In this document: piece after piece, positions 1-6,606 of the stretch
How positions within the stretch are numbered: the first letter of the stretch is position 1
How the letters are laid out: the number at the start of each line of letters is the position of its first letter
The notes under the pieces: generated by a model
What the model was told of the DNA's origin: nothing
Seen by the model: only the letters and a program-made list of their open reading frames with translations
Databases searched by the model: none
NCBI GenBank assembly: GCA_025210395.1
Contig: JAOARV010000040.1
Span: 1-64,000, forward strand
DNA: 64,000 nucleotides
Direction: 5' to 3'
From: Marinisporobacter sp.
Lineage (GTDB): Bacteria > Bacillota > Clostridia > Peptostreptococcales > Thermotaleaceae
Made by a program: the position numbers and the translations under genes

Positions 1-44
1 GTATAGTTATGTAAAGTTTTTACTGCTATTAGTTTTCTTGCCAT
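1..44 (-). CDS. 5' end of an unidentified gene, cut by the window edge
   Basis: An ATG at 44-42 is preceded by AGGAG (53-57) at 8 bases. It opens a frame without stops to the window edge, encoding MARKLIAVKTLHNY. Fourteen codons are too few to name a family. The good ribosome-binding site and open frame support a real start; the product is unknown. Confidence 0.55.
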   Translation of the reverse strand, partial: MARKLIAVKTLHNY

Positions 45-343
45 TTTAAAATCTCCTTTAATTTTTATTACACTTAGTTTTTGGAAATTTTAAAATATCA
101 TGCAAGAGAATAATTTCAAGAATGAAATTGTTTATCTATAATACAGCTTACCAGAATATTTAAAATACCCCATACTACTTCCTCCATCCCTATCTGCTTA
201 TATCAATAAGCATTTTTCACCAATATAAATTCTTTTGTAACCTCATTCTCAAACCATTTATTTAAAATTACAATTTTATTTTAGCACAGTTTCCAAATAT
301 CCAATGTATGTTTAAACCTCATAAACTAAAGTATTTACCTCAA
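45..343. other. Non-coding stretch upstream of the left-edge gene
   Basis: No long ORF on either strand. The minus strand holds a 13-codon ORF (132-173, MGYFKYSGKLYYR) with GGAGG 7 bases before its ATG, and a short hairpin (AATTTCA-TTC-TTGAAATT) just after it. Otherwise the stretch is AT-rich and featureless. Confidence 0.5.
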
Positions 344-372
344 ATAAAAAAGCTACCTTTTGCAAGTAGCTT
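344..372 (-). terminator. Rho-independent terminator after the tRNA-half region
   Basis: Stem AAGCTAC (350-356) pairs with GTAGCTT (366-372). On the minus strand it is followed by a run of six T. It resembles the selB terminator near 8911. It would end any minus-strand transcript covering the tRNA-like halves. Confidence 0.7.
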
Positions 373-375
373 CTA

Positions 376-449
376 AGCCTTATGTGTAATGTTTATTGTA
401 TTCCATGCTCTACCACTGAGCTACCTTGCGAGAAACAACACATAAGGCT
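376..449. repeat. Perfect 12-bp inverted repeat enclosing a tRNA 5' half
   Basis: AGCCTTATGTGT (376-387) and ACACATAAGGCT (438-449) are exact reverse complements separated by 50 bases. The loop contains the canonical D-arm of a tRNA on the minus strand. It could form a long-looped RNA hairpin or be terminal repeats of a tiny element, though no target duplication is visible. Confidence 0.75.
394..430 (-). pseudogene. 5' half of a canonical tRNA (acceptor strand, D-arm, start of anticodon stem)
   Basis: On the minus strand GCAAGG (429-424) is followed by TA, D-stem GCTC/GAGC with loop AGTGGTA, then A and TGGAA. After that the sequence leaves the tRNA pattern, so there is no anticodon arm or 3' half downstream. 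The complementary 3' half lies at 571-610, upstream in transcription order. Either a permuted gene or two decayed tandem tRNA copies; amino acid identity unknown. Confidence 0.7.
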
Positions 450-570
450 ATTCCTATATATAACATAGACTTAATCCCTCCCTTTAGTTTTTCAACTAAT
501 TTACCAACAAAAGCTCCTAAGAAAGCAATTGCTATTATTTCAATGGAATAGATAAAAGCACTAAATTCTA

Positions 571-610
571 TTGCAAGGGTTGGATTCGAACCAACGTCAT
601 GTGCAACCTG
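571..610 (-). pseudogene. 3' half of a canonical tRNA (T-arm and acceptor strand)
   Basis: On the minus strand a perfect T-stem GTTGG/CCAAC encloses the loop TTCGAAT and is followed by CCTTGC (578-573). That strand is exactly complementary to the GCAAGG acceptor strand at 429-424. No CCA is encoded after it. The upstream bases give only an imperfect 3' anticodon stem (TTGCA against TGGAA). No 5' half lies upstream of it. Confidence 0.7.
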
Positions 611-704
611 CTTTACCCTAATATTGTATCATCATTTGTTTATATTTTCCACAAATCCCAATACTAAATCCATTTACAGTTGGAATCACTCATTTTACTT
701 AAAT

Positions 705-773
705 TGGCGGGAATATGTGGAAATCCAACCCACCTAAGACGCTCTTAACACCTCAAACTGGTTTTGAAGACCC
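705..773 (-). pseudogene. Decayed 3' fragment of the tRNA-Sec gene
   Basis: About 68 bases match the 3' two-thirds of the intact tRNA-Sec gene (5363-5430) with five substitutions, from the encoded GCCA end through the TCA anticodon loop, in the same orientation. The 5' part is absent. The T-loop is TTGGATT instead of TTCGATT and one T-stem pair is lost, so it cannot be functional. It probably marks the far end of an insertion at selC. Confidence 0.85.
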
Positions 774-986
774 TTTTTTCATCATACTTGCCAATCCTTT
801 GTATTTTCAATGATTACAACCATTCTATGTTCAATAATACGCATGGTTTAGCTTTCTTCAGCATAAGCGAGAAAAATCTATATATCAAGCCATCAATAAT
901 TTACTAAGGAAACATAAGCAAGTTAGTGTATTTGATAAATATTTTTGGATATTAATTCCCTTTTACTGTCCGTAGGTCAGACCCTT
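774..986. other. Non-coding stretch with a protein-like remnant
   Basis: The plus strand holds an open frame without a start codon (838-975, beginning YAWFSFLQHKREK). It looks like a relic of a coding region but I cannot name its family. No convincing terminator for the operon ending at 987 is visible. Confidence 0.35.
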
Positions 987-2135
987 TTACATCATTTCAA
1001 TAAATGCACTAATTCTTGTTTTAAGCTGTCCTAAATCATTTTGAGAATAATCTGTTTCAATATTCATATATGGAATTTTTTTATTTCCTTTCACAACTTC
1101 TTTTACGCTAAAAGATTCTACATTATACGTATGACAGGCTTGTAATATAACATCTATCACCCCATCTGCCTTGTATTCATCTATAAGAGTTTCTAATAAA
1201 TCCATTCTATTTTTGTTTGGACTTGTACATGAACAAGGTACTTTTAAATATTTCTCAGCGATTGCATCTATAGGATCTTTGCCTTCATCTATAAGCTCTT
1301 GCTTTTCTTTGATTCCACTGCAATTTTCATAGCAGACAACAACACCGCCCTCTTCTTCTATGATTTTAATGACTTTCTCTACTGCTCCACCCATAGGGCA
1401 ACCTGTAATGAGTATTCTTGGTCGATCTCCACTCACTCTTCTTTCTCCATTTTCATAAGCTTCTTTTACTGTTTGGGTCATTTCTTTTAATTCTTTTATA
1501 ACTCTTTCCTTATCAAATCCAGTTTTTGCATGATTAAATACCAATTGAAGCTCTTCTCCATATATGGCTGGTGGTGTTAATTTAGAAAGGCTTGCAAAAT
1601 CCTTTAATGCGTTTCTTTCCTCATTTCTTATTTTTATTTGCTCTCTTAACTTTTCATCTGTAATGGTTACACCAAATTCCTTCTCTAGTCTTTCTTTAAG
1701 ACAAACCACTTCTCGTCTCCACATCTCAAAATCTTCTTCTCTTTCAATGGTTTGTGGAAGCTGCATAATATGCATAGGCTTTATTCTTCCTAAGTACTCA
1801 TACATTTTTTTCTTTCCATCACATGTGGTTTCCCCTATAACTAAATCAGAAAAAGAAAAATATGGACATTTGTCAGTTATGGCAAAACCATAACTAGATT
1901 TGATCAAAGGACATAAATTCCTTGGAAGAACTTTTTCTGCATCTGGTATGGTTGACTCATTTGTACTACAAAGGGTAGCTGGAATTCCTCCTGCTGCTGC
2001 AATCACTTCCCATGGGGTAAATACACAATATGTCCCCACGACTTTTGCTCCATTTTCCTTTGCATTCTTTATTTCAATGACACCATTTTTACTGTTTTCT
2101 CTTAAATTTTCAAAAATATCCTCTACTTTAATCAT
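987..2135 (-). CDS. 2-hydroxyacyl-CoA dehydratase family protein, double-cubane-cluster type (YjiM/HgdB-like)
   Basis: 382 residues of the HgdB/BcrB/YjiM family, Fe-S proteins that receive electrons from an ATP-driven activator to perform low-potential reductions. Cysteines expected of a cluster-binding family lie at about 37, 56, 75, 90 and 105 in the N-terminal half and 246, 268, 272, 301, 303 and 334 in the C-terminal half. One polypeptide without an obvious second subunit fits the double-cubane reductases more than the classical heterodimeric dehydratases. No activator ATPase gene is adjacent. The start codon lies inside the end of the transporter ATPase gene (8-base overlap), so the two are probably translationally coupled. 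Substrate unknown. Confidence 0.8.
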   Translation of the reverse strand: MIKVEDIFENLRENSKNGVIEIKNAKENGAKVVGTYCVFTPWEVIAAAGGIPATLCSTNESTIPDAEKVLPRNLCPLIKSSYGFAITDKCPYFSFSDLVIGETTCDGKKKMYEYLGRIKPMHIMQLPQTIEREEDFEMWRREVVCLKERLEKEFGVTITDEKLREQIKIRNEERNALKDFASLSKLTPPAIYGEELQLVFNHAKTGFDKERVIKELKEMTQTVKEAYENGERRVSGDRPRILITGCPMGGAVEKVIKIIEEEGGVVVCYENCSGIKEKQELIDEGKDPIDAIAEKYLKVPCSCTSPNKNRMDLLETLIDEYKADGVIDVILQACHTYNVESFSVKEVVKGNKKIPYMNIETDYSQNDLGQLKTRISAFIEMM

Positions 2136-2919
2136 TATTCACACATCCTTTCATCATTTTCCCTTCGTTTGCACGATTCATTAAATCCATTAATCTTTTA
2201 AAATATTCTGCAAATTCTTCGTTCCATCGATCTCTTGGATAAGGAAGATCAATATGAAAATCTCCCATGATTTCTCCAGGCCTTGCACTCATTATAATCA
2301 CTCTTGTTCCTAAAAAAACTGCTTCCTCTACACTATGGGTTACAAAAACAATGGTTCTCTTTTCTCCAAGCCAGAAAGAAATCAATTCTTTTTGCATCTG
2401 AAATCTTGTATAGGCATCTAATGCTCCAAAGGGCTCATCCATATATAATATTTTAGGAGATGTGGCAATAGCTCTTGCAATGGCTGCTCTTTGCTTCATT
2501 CCTCCCGATAATTCGTAAGGAAAGCTTTCATGAAAATCTTCTAGTCCAAATTTTTTCAATATATCCTTTGCTTTTTCGTATCTTTCTTTTTTAGCCATTT
2601 TTCGAAATTCCAATCCAAGGACTACATTATCAATAATATTTCTCCATGGCAATAGGGAGTATTCTTGAAAAACCATTCCTGCTTGAGAAATAGGTTTTTC
2701 TAAAGGCTTATCCATTACCTTAATGCTTCCTGTGCTTGGTTTTATCAATCCTTCCATTAATCTTAAAAGTGTAGATTTCCCTGAACCACTAGGGCCAATT
2801 AAGCATACAAATTCTTGATCTTTAATATTAAGATCTATATTTCTTAAAGCACATACTGCTTGTTTTTTTTCTAAAAAAAATGTTTTACTTAGTCCATTGA
2901 TTTCTATTATTTGATCCAT
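2128..2919 (-). CDS. ABC transporter ATPase, nitrate/sulfonate/taurine (SsuB/TauB) family
   Basis: Energises import by the permease and lipoprotein encoded just upstream. Walker A GPSGSGKST lies near residue 40, signature LSGGMKQRAAIARA near 138 and Walker B ILYMDEPFGALD near 157, with the switch histidine in FVTHS. ATG at 2919 is chosen because AGGAGG lies 5 bases before it; the GTG one codon upstream is too close. Third gene of the operon 5076-987, overlapping the reductase gene. The substrate cannot be read from the ATPase. Confidence 0.88.
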   Translation of the reverse strand: MDQIIEINGLSKTFFLEKKQAVCALRNIDLNIKDQEFVCLIGPSGSGKSTLLRLMEGLIKPSTGSIKVMDKPLEKPISQAGMVFQEYSLLPWRNIIDNVVLGLEFRKMAKKERYEKAKDILKKFGLEDFHESFPYELSGGMKQRAAIARAIATSPKILYMDEPFGALDAYTRFQMQKELISFWLGEKRTIVFVTHSVEEAVFLGTRVIIMSARPGEIMGDFHIDLPYPRDRWNEEFAEYFKRLMDLMNRANEGKMMKGCVNND

Positions 2920-2928
2920 CACATCCTC

Positions 2929-3762
2929 CTATTTAGACATACTTTGCCATTTAAAGAATTTCACTTCAATCTTTTGAAAAATCCAGTCAAACAATCCTCC
3001 TACACAGCTAATAGCAATCATTCCTGCTATTACAATATCTGTTCTAGCAACTGTATAGGCATGGGTAATCAAATAGCCAATCCCCGCAAGACTTCCCGGA
3101 AGCATTTCTGCAGATACAAGACACATCCACGCAACCCCTAATCCTACACGAAGTCCTGTAACAACAGATGGTAGCGCCCCTGGCAGAAGAATCTTTAGTA
3201 AGATATCTTTTTTTTCTGCTCCTAAAGTTAATGCAGAATCTATCAATGTTTTTTGAACACTTTTTACACCATAGATGCTATTTGTAAGAATAGGAAAAAA
3301 AGCACCAATAAAAATAATAAAGATCATGGCTGCTTTAATATTATTAAATAATATATATAAACTTCCTTTTTCAATACCCAATACACTGGCCATACTTGTT
3401 ACACCAAACCATGCTAAAACAAGAGGTACCCAAGCAAGAGGGGCAATAGGCCGAAATAAATTGATAAATGGCATTAGAAATTCTTCTACTCTTTTGGAAT
3501 ATCCTATAAATAATCCTATAGGAATTCCTAAACCAGCAGCCATGATATATCCAATACCAACTCTTAAAACACTGACCAAAACATTTCGAATAATAGAACC
3601 TATACTTAGTAAGTTCATGTTTGGTTTACTCAGTATATCAAACACTTTGCTTACAGTGGGCAATACAATTGGATTATCCAACTTTATAGAAAAACTCTGC
3701 CAAAACATAATAAAAAATATAGGCAAAATAACAGGAGACACATAACGCATTGCTCTGTTCAC
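2929..3762 (-). CDS. ABC transporter permease, SsuC/TauC family
   Basis: Integral membrane subunit of the importer, with about six hydrophobic segments over 277 residues. It has the EAA-type loop with GAEKKDILLKILLP near residue 190, which contacts the ATPase. The start is GTG with AGGAGG 9 bases upstream. It lies 9 bases from the ATPase gene and follows the lipoprotein gene after a 159-base gap containing a hairpin, so it is probably expressed at a lower level than the binding protein. Confidence 0.87.
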   Translation of the reverse strand: MNRAMRYVSPVILPIFFIMFWQSFSIKLDNPIVLPTVSKVFDILSKPNMNLLSIGSIIRNVLVSVLRVGIGYIMAAGLGIPIGLFIGYSKRVEEFLMPFINLFRPIAPLAWVPLVLAWFGVTSMASVLGIEKGSLYILFNNIKAAMIFIIFIGAFFPILTNSIYGVKSVQKTLIDSALTLGAEKKDILLKILLPGALPSVVTGLRVGLGVAWMCLVSAEMLPGSLAGIGYLITHAYTVARTDIVIAGMIAISCVGGLFDWIFQKIEVKFFKWQSMSK

Positions 3763-3883
3763 TTCTAAATCCCTCCTAAAACATGTTTATAAAAATATAT
3801 TAAATGATCTCTATCCACATATATAAGCACATTGAATATTGAATTTAAAATATAAATTTTGAATTTGTTTATCTATAGTAGGA

Positions 3884-3908
3884 TAAAAGCAGGGGATATC
3901 CCCTGCCC
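3884..3908 (-). terminator. Intercistronic hairpin between binding protein and permease genes
   Basis: GCAGGGGATATCCCCTGC (3889-3906) is a perfect GC-rich palindrome followed on the minus strand by TTTTATCC. It is a likely partial terminator or RNA-stabilising hairpin, setting a higher yield of the binding protein than of the membrane parts. Confidence 0.6.
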
Positions 3909-3921
3909 TGCAATATAAAAC

Positions 3922-5076
3922 CTATTGATCTAATGCTTTTTTTATAAAACTAAAGTCAAATAAATCATTTTGTACATCCTTATATTCTTTTTCTACAAAG
4001 CTTCCACTAAATTTATTTGCTTTTTTCAATGTATCATATACTAACCCTAAATTAGATACCCACGTTTCACTAGGATCTGCTGTATATTTTATACTTGATT
4101 TTTGGGCTGCTTCTTCAGAAACCCCTGTGAAATCAGCAGTAATTTTTGCTGCTTCATCTTTATGTTCATTGGCATAATCTGCAGCAACGCGCATAAGTTT
4201 CATCAAATCTTCTAAAACAACAGGGTTTTCTTCTATTGTCTTATCTGTAGCAGAAGCTACACAGCAAGGGAAATCATACCATTCTCCTTCTGGAGGTAAA
4301 TACTTCATATCTAATATGATTTTTCCTACATTTTCTGTCTCTGCTAATTCTGGATAAGGTGAAGGTCCCACCCATGCATCTACTTGATCACTCACTAATA
4401 CTGGAAGAAGGTTCGTTGTTCCTTTTACATTCACTAATAAAATATCTTTTTCTAAATCTTCTGGATCAAAGGTATAGCTAATACCTGCTTTTTTCAGTGC
4501 AGCTTCAAATAAAATAACTGGTGCACTTGTTGGTGAATGATACCCAACCTTTACGGGTTCTTTCTTTTCTTTGATAAGCGTTAAAAATTCTTCCCAATTA
4601 TTCACAGCCGCATCTTTTTTTACAACCAATCCAATTCCTTCTGTATGTACAGGACATAACATTTTCACTTTTGTTCCTTTATCAATTGCTGAAATATTTG
4701 CTGCACTAGATGCAAAAGCAATATCAATATGCCCTTGTGCCATCATGGTCATAGTCTCTGAACCGCTTTTACAAACAACCAATTCTATATTTGCTACTGG
4801 ATTTTCTTCTTTCATCAAAGTATATTTTTGACGATTCACTACTTCCTTTAAGTATACCCCTGAATCTTTGAAAGCTTCTCCTTTTTCAACCGCTACCATA
4901 AGTGGTGTTTGATGATTTGTAAATATATAAGATAACTTTAAATCTGGAACCTTTACTTCTTGCTTCGCTTCTTCTTTTGTTTCATTACTTGCCCCATCTC
5001 CACTTGCACCACATGCAGTAAAACAAAGTAGTGAAAAAATCAGTAAGCAACACACCCATAAATGCTTTCTTTTCAC
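3922..5076 (-). CDS. ABC transporter substrate-binding lipoprotein (TauA/SsuA/NMT1-like)
   Basis: 384 residues. A signal peptide with a hydrophobic core ends in a lipobox (LCFTAC), so the mature protein is probably anchored at Cys22. The body matches the nitrate/sulfonate/thiamine-precursor binding fold: a GHIDIAFASSAA segment and a DAWVGPSPYPELAE segment line the expected cleft. GTG start with GGGGGA 7 bases upstream. First gene of the operon ending with the double-cubane protein. Ligand not deducible; the downstream reductase suggests a small organic compound that is then reduced. Confidence 0.85.
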   Translation of the reverse strand: MKRKHLWVCCLLIFSLLCFTACGASGDGASNETKEEAKQEVKVPDLKLSYIFTNHQTPLMVAVEKGEAFKDSGVYLKEVVNRQKYTLMKEENPVANIELVVCKSGSETMTMMAQGHIDIAFASSAANISAIDKGTKVKMLCPVHTEGIGLVVKKDAAVNNWEEFLTLIKEKKEPVKVGYHSPTSAPVILFEAALKKAGISYTFDPEDLEKDILLVNVKGTTNLLPVLVSDQVDAWVGPSPYPELAETENVGKIILDMKYLPPEGEWYDFPCCVASATDKTIEENPVVLEDLMKLMRVAADYANEHKDEAAKITADFTGVSEEAAQKSSIKYTADPSETWVSNLGLVYDTLKKANKFSGSFVEKEYKDVQNDLFDFSFIKKALDQ

Positions 5077-5136
5077 AATAATCCCCCTTCTTTATAATTG
5101 TTAATTTTTATATTATTTAGTTTCATTTACAAAGAT

Positions 5137-5167
5137 ATTATATATAAATCTACTTCTACTTGTACAA
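5137..5167 (-). promoter_or_regulatory. Probable promoter of the transporter/reductase operon
   Basis: Minus-strand TTGTAC (5167-5162) precedes overlapping TATATA/TATAAT (about 5144-5137) with spacings of 17 and 19 bases, about 60 bases before the GTG at 5076. Plausible sigma-A type promoter. Confidence 0.5.
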
Positions 5168-5240
5168 TAGATATTTGTTATAATTTCCCTAATTGCCATA
5201 AAAAATTTTTATATTATGCAATTCATATAGATAAACTATT

Positions 5241-5286
5241 TTCAATACCTCCATTGATTTTAAATCACATGCAAATCGGTATTGAA
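5241..5286. repeat. Nested inverted repeats upstream of the operon
   Basis: Outer arms TTCAATACC (5241-5249) and GGTATTGAA (5278-5286) enclose TGATTT-T-AAATCA (5255-5267). It lies between the selC terminator and the operon promoter. Could be an operator or an RNA structure; no T-run supports a terminator. Confidence 0.45.
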
Positions 5287-5308
5287 CATACTGGTTCTTG
5301 AAAAAAAT

Positions 5309-5348
5309 CAAAACAAAAAATGGTTTCAACATCATTTGTTGAAACCAT
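5309..5348 (-). terminator. Terminator of the tRNA-Sec gene
   Basis: ATGGTTTCAAC (5320-5330) and GTTGAAACCAT (5338-5348) form a perfect 11-bp stem. On the minus strand it is followed by TTTTTTGTTTTG. It lies 14 bases past the tRNA 3' end. Confidence 0.9.
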
Positions 5349-5362
5349 TGATTTACTTTAAT

Positions 5363-5459
5363 TGGCGGGAATATGTGGGAATCGAACCCACCTGAGAAGC
5401 TCTTAACCCCTCAAACTGGTTTTGAAGACCAGAGGGCACACCAGCACCCATCTACTCCC
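5363..5459 (-). tRNA. selC: tRNA-Sec (anticodon TCA)
   Basis: 97 bases from GGGAGTAG to an encoded GCCA. The long acceptor stem and large extra arm are typical of tRNA-Sec. The anticodon loop CTTCAAA contains TCA (5425-5423), reading UGA. The T-arm GTGGG-TTCGATT-CCCAC is intact. It delivers selenocysteine through SelA and SelB, both encoded in this window, to UGA codons such as the one in selD. Its 3' portion is duplicated in mutated form at 705-773. Confidence 0.96.
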
Positions 5460-5485
5460 ATATATTTATTTTTTAGCACTTTTAA

Positions 5486-5514
5486 AGTATAGCATATTTC
5501 TAAGTTCTACGCAA
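5486..5514 (-). promoter_or_regulatory. Promoter of the tRNA-Sec gene
   Basis: Minus-strand TTGCGT (5514-5509), 17 bases, then TATACT (5491-5486) with an extended -10 TG. The -10 lies 26 bases before the tRNA 5' end. Confidence 0.75.
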
Positions 5515-5722
5515 CAACAATTGTCGCTTTATTTTGATTTTTGTCATTTTATCAGAATATAGCGAACCTTCTAGCTAATCATCCATATACCATTACTCTC
5601 CCATGAAATAATCTCTTACATAGTCTAGCCTTGATCATCCATATCTATACTACATAAGCTTATTATTTTCTAATCCCCCCTGATAATTCCACCTTATATT
5701 CTCAAAAGGTTTTTAAACAGCC

Positions 5723-6586
5723 CTAATGAGGCAATACTATCTTCCACACACCCTCTTCATATATAAGCTTCCATTTTTCAATCATTTCCTCATGTAAATC
5801 TGATATCTTAGCTCTTTTCTTTCTAAAGTTGATAATCAAAACTACCTCTTTTTGATATTTTTGTGTTTGATACATATTGATCTCGTAGTTTTTTATCTCT
5901 TGAGCATAGCTTCCTACCATGAGTTTATATTTAACAAGATCATATTTCTCTTTGCTAGATGCATCTATCATTTTGTAACTTTTTTTGTAATCTTCGTTGA
6001 TTAAGTAGCTTAAGAATTGACGAAAAATATTGATAGGAATATCTATCTCTTTTTCTATAAACTTTTCATTTCTAAAAAGAGAGGTTTTCATTGAATAAAT
6101 AGGCTCAAAGCCTTTTTTATTTCCTTCTACAAGAATTTGTACCTCATGGATATAACTAATCTCCGTAATAGAGTTTACAATAGACCAAATCATCATCTCT
6201 TGATTCATCTTTCCCCAAGTTACATTTAATATATCCTTTGAAAAATTTACATAGCATATTCCTTCTACAGTTTTGACTGAAATCATTTGGGTATTCTTAG
6301 GAATAAGTACATTCAATGTCTTATTTCTAGGACCTTTTATTAATTCCTCAAGAATCAATTCTTCCTCCTTTTTCTCTGAAGAAATAATAATACGCTTTTC
6401 AGATGCTAAACCATCATTTTGAGCATTTCCAAAATATAATTTCAGGGCATATTTTTTCTTATCAGGAAATGGGGGAATAATCATTTCATCGTTATTTAAA
6501 TGACTTTCATATAATATATTAAAAAAAACATATCCTATTGTAAAAATAATGAGTAAACTCATCATAACCCTTTCATATACCTTCAA
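5723..6586 (-). CDS. GerMN-domain membrane-anchored protein
   Basis: 287 residues. An N-terminal transmembrane segment (about 8-25) is followed by a GerMN domain (about 70-165; GPRNKTLNVLIP and CYVNFSKDIL motifs), known from the spore germination protein GerM and LpqB-like proteins. A C-terminal region of about 110 residues ends in WKLIYEEGVWKI and resembles small extracytoplasmic ligand folds. Start TTG with AGGAGGGG about 8 bases before. It follows the histidine kinase gene by 20 bases, so it is probably an extracytoplasmic partner of the two-component system, comparable in position to YycH in WalRK operons. Exact role unknown. Confidence 0.75.
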   Translation of the reverse strand: MKVYERVMMSLLIIFTIGYVFFNILYESHLNNDEMIIPPFPDKKKYALKLYFGNAQNDGLASEKRIIISSEKKEEELILEELIKGPRNKTLNVLIPKNTQMISVKTVEGICYVNFSKDILNVTWGKMNQEMMIWSIVNSITEISYIHEVQILVEGNKKGFEPIYSMKTSLFRNEKFIEKEIDIPINIFRQFLSYLINEDYKKSYKMIDASSKEKYDLVKYKLMVGSYAQEIKNYEINMYQTQKYQKEVVLIINFRKKRAKISDLHEEMIEKWKLIYEEGVWKIVLPH

Positions 6587-6606
6587 AAAATCCCCTCCTG
6601 AATCAA

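Noticed and set aside
376-449. Miniature insertion element with 12-bp ends
   Set aside because: No target-site duplication flanks the repeat, and the inside is a tRNA half rather than an element core; kept only as an inverted repeat.
344-625. tmRNA (ssrA), permuted form
   Set aside because: The 5' half has a full canonical D-arm, which tmRNA lacks, and no tag-peptide reading frame with tmRNA signatures is visible.
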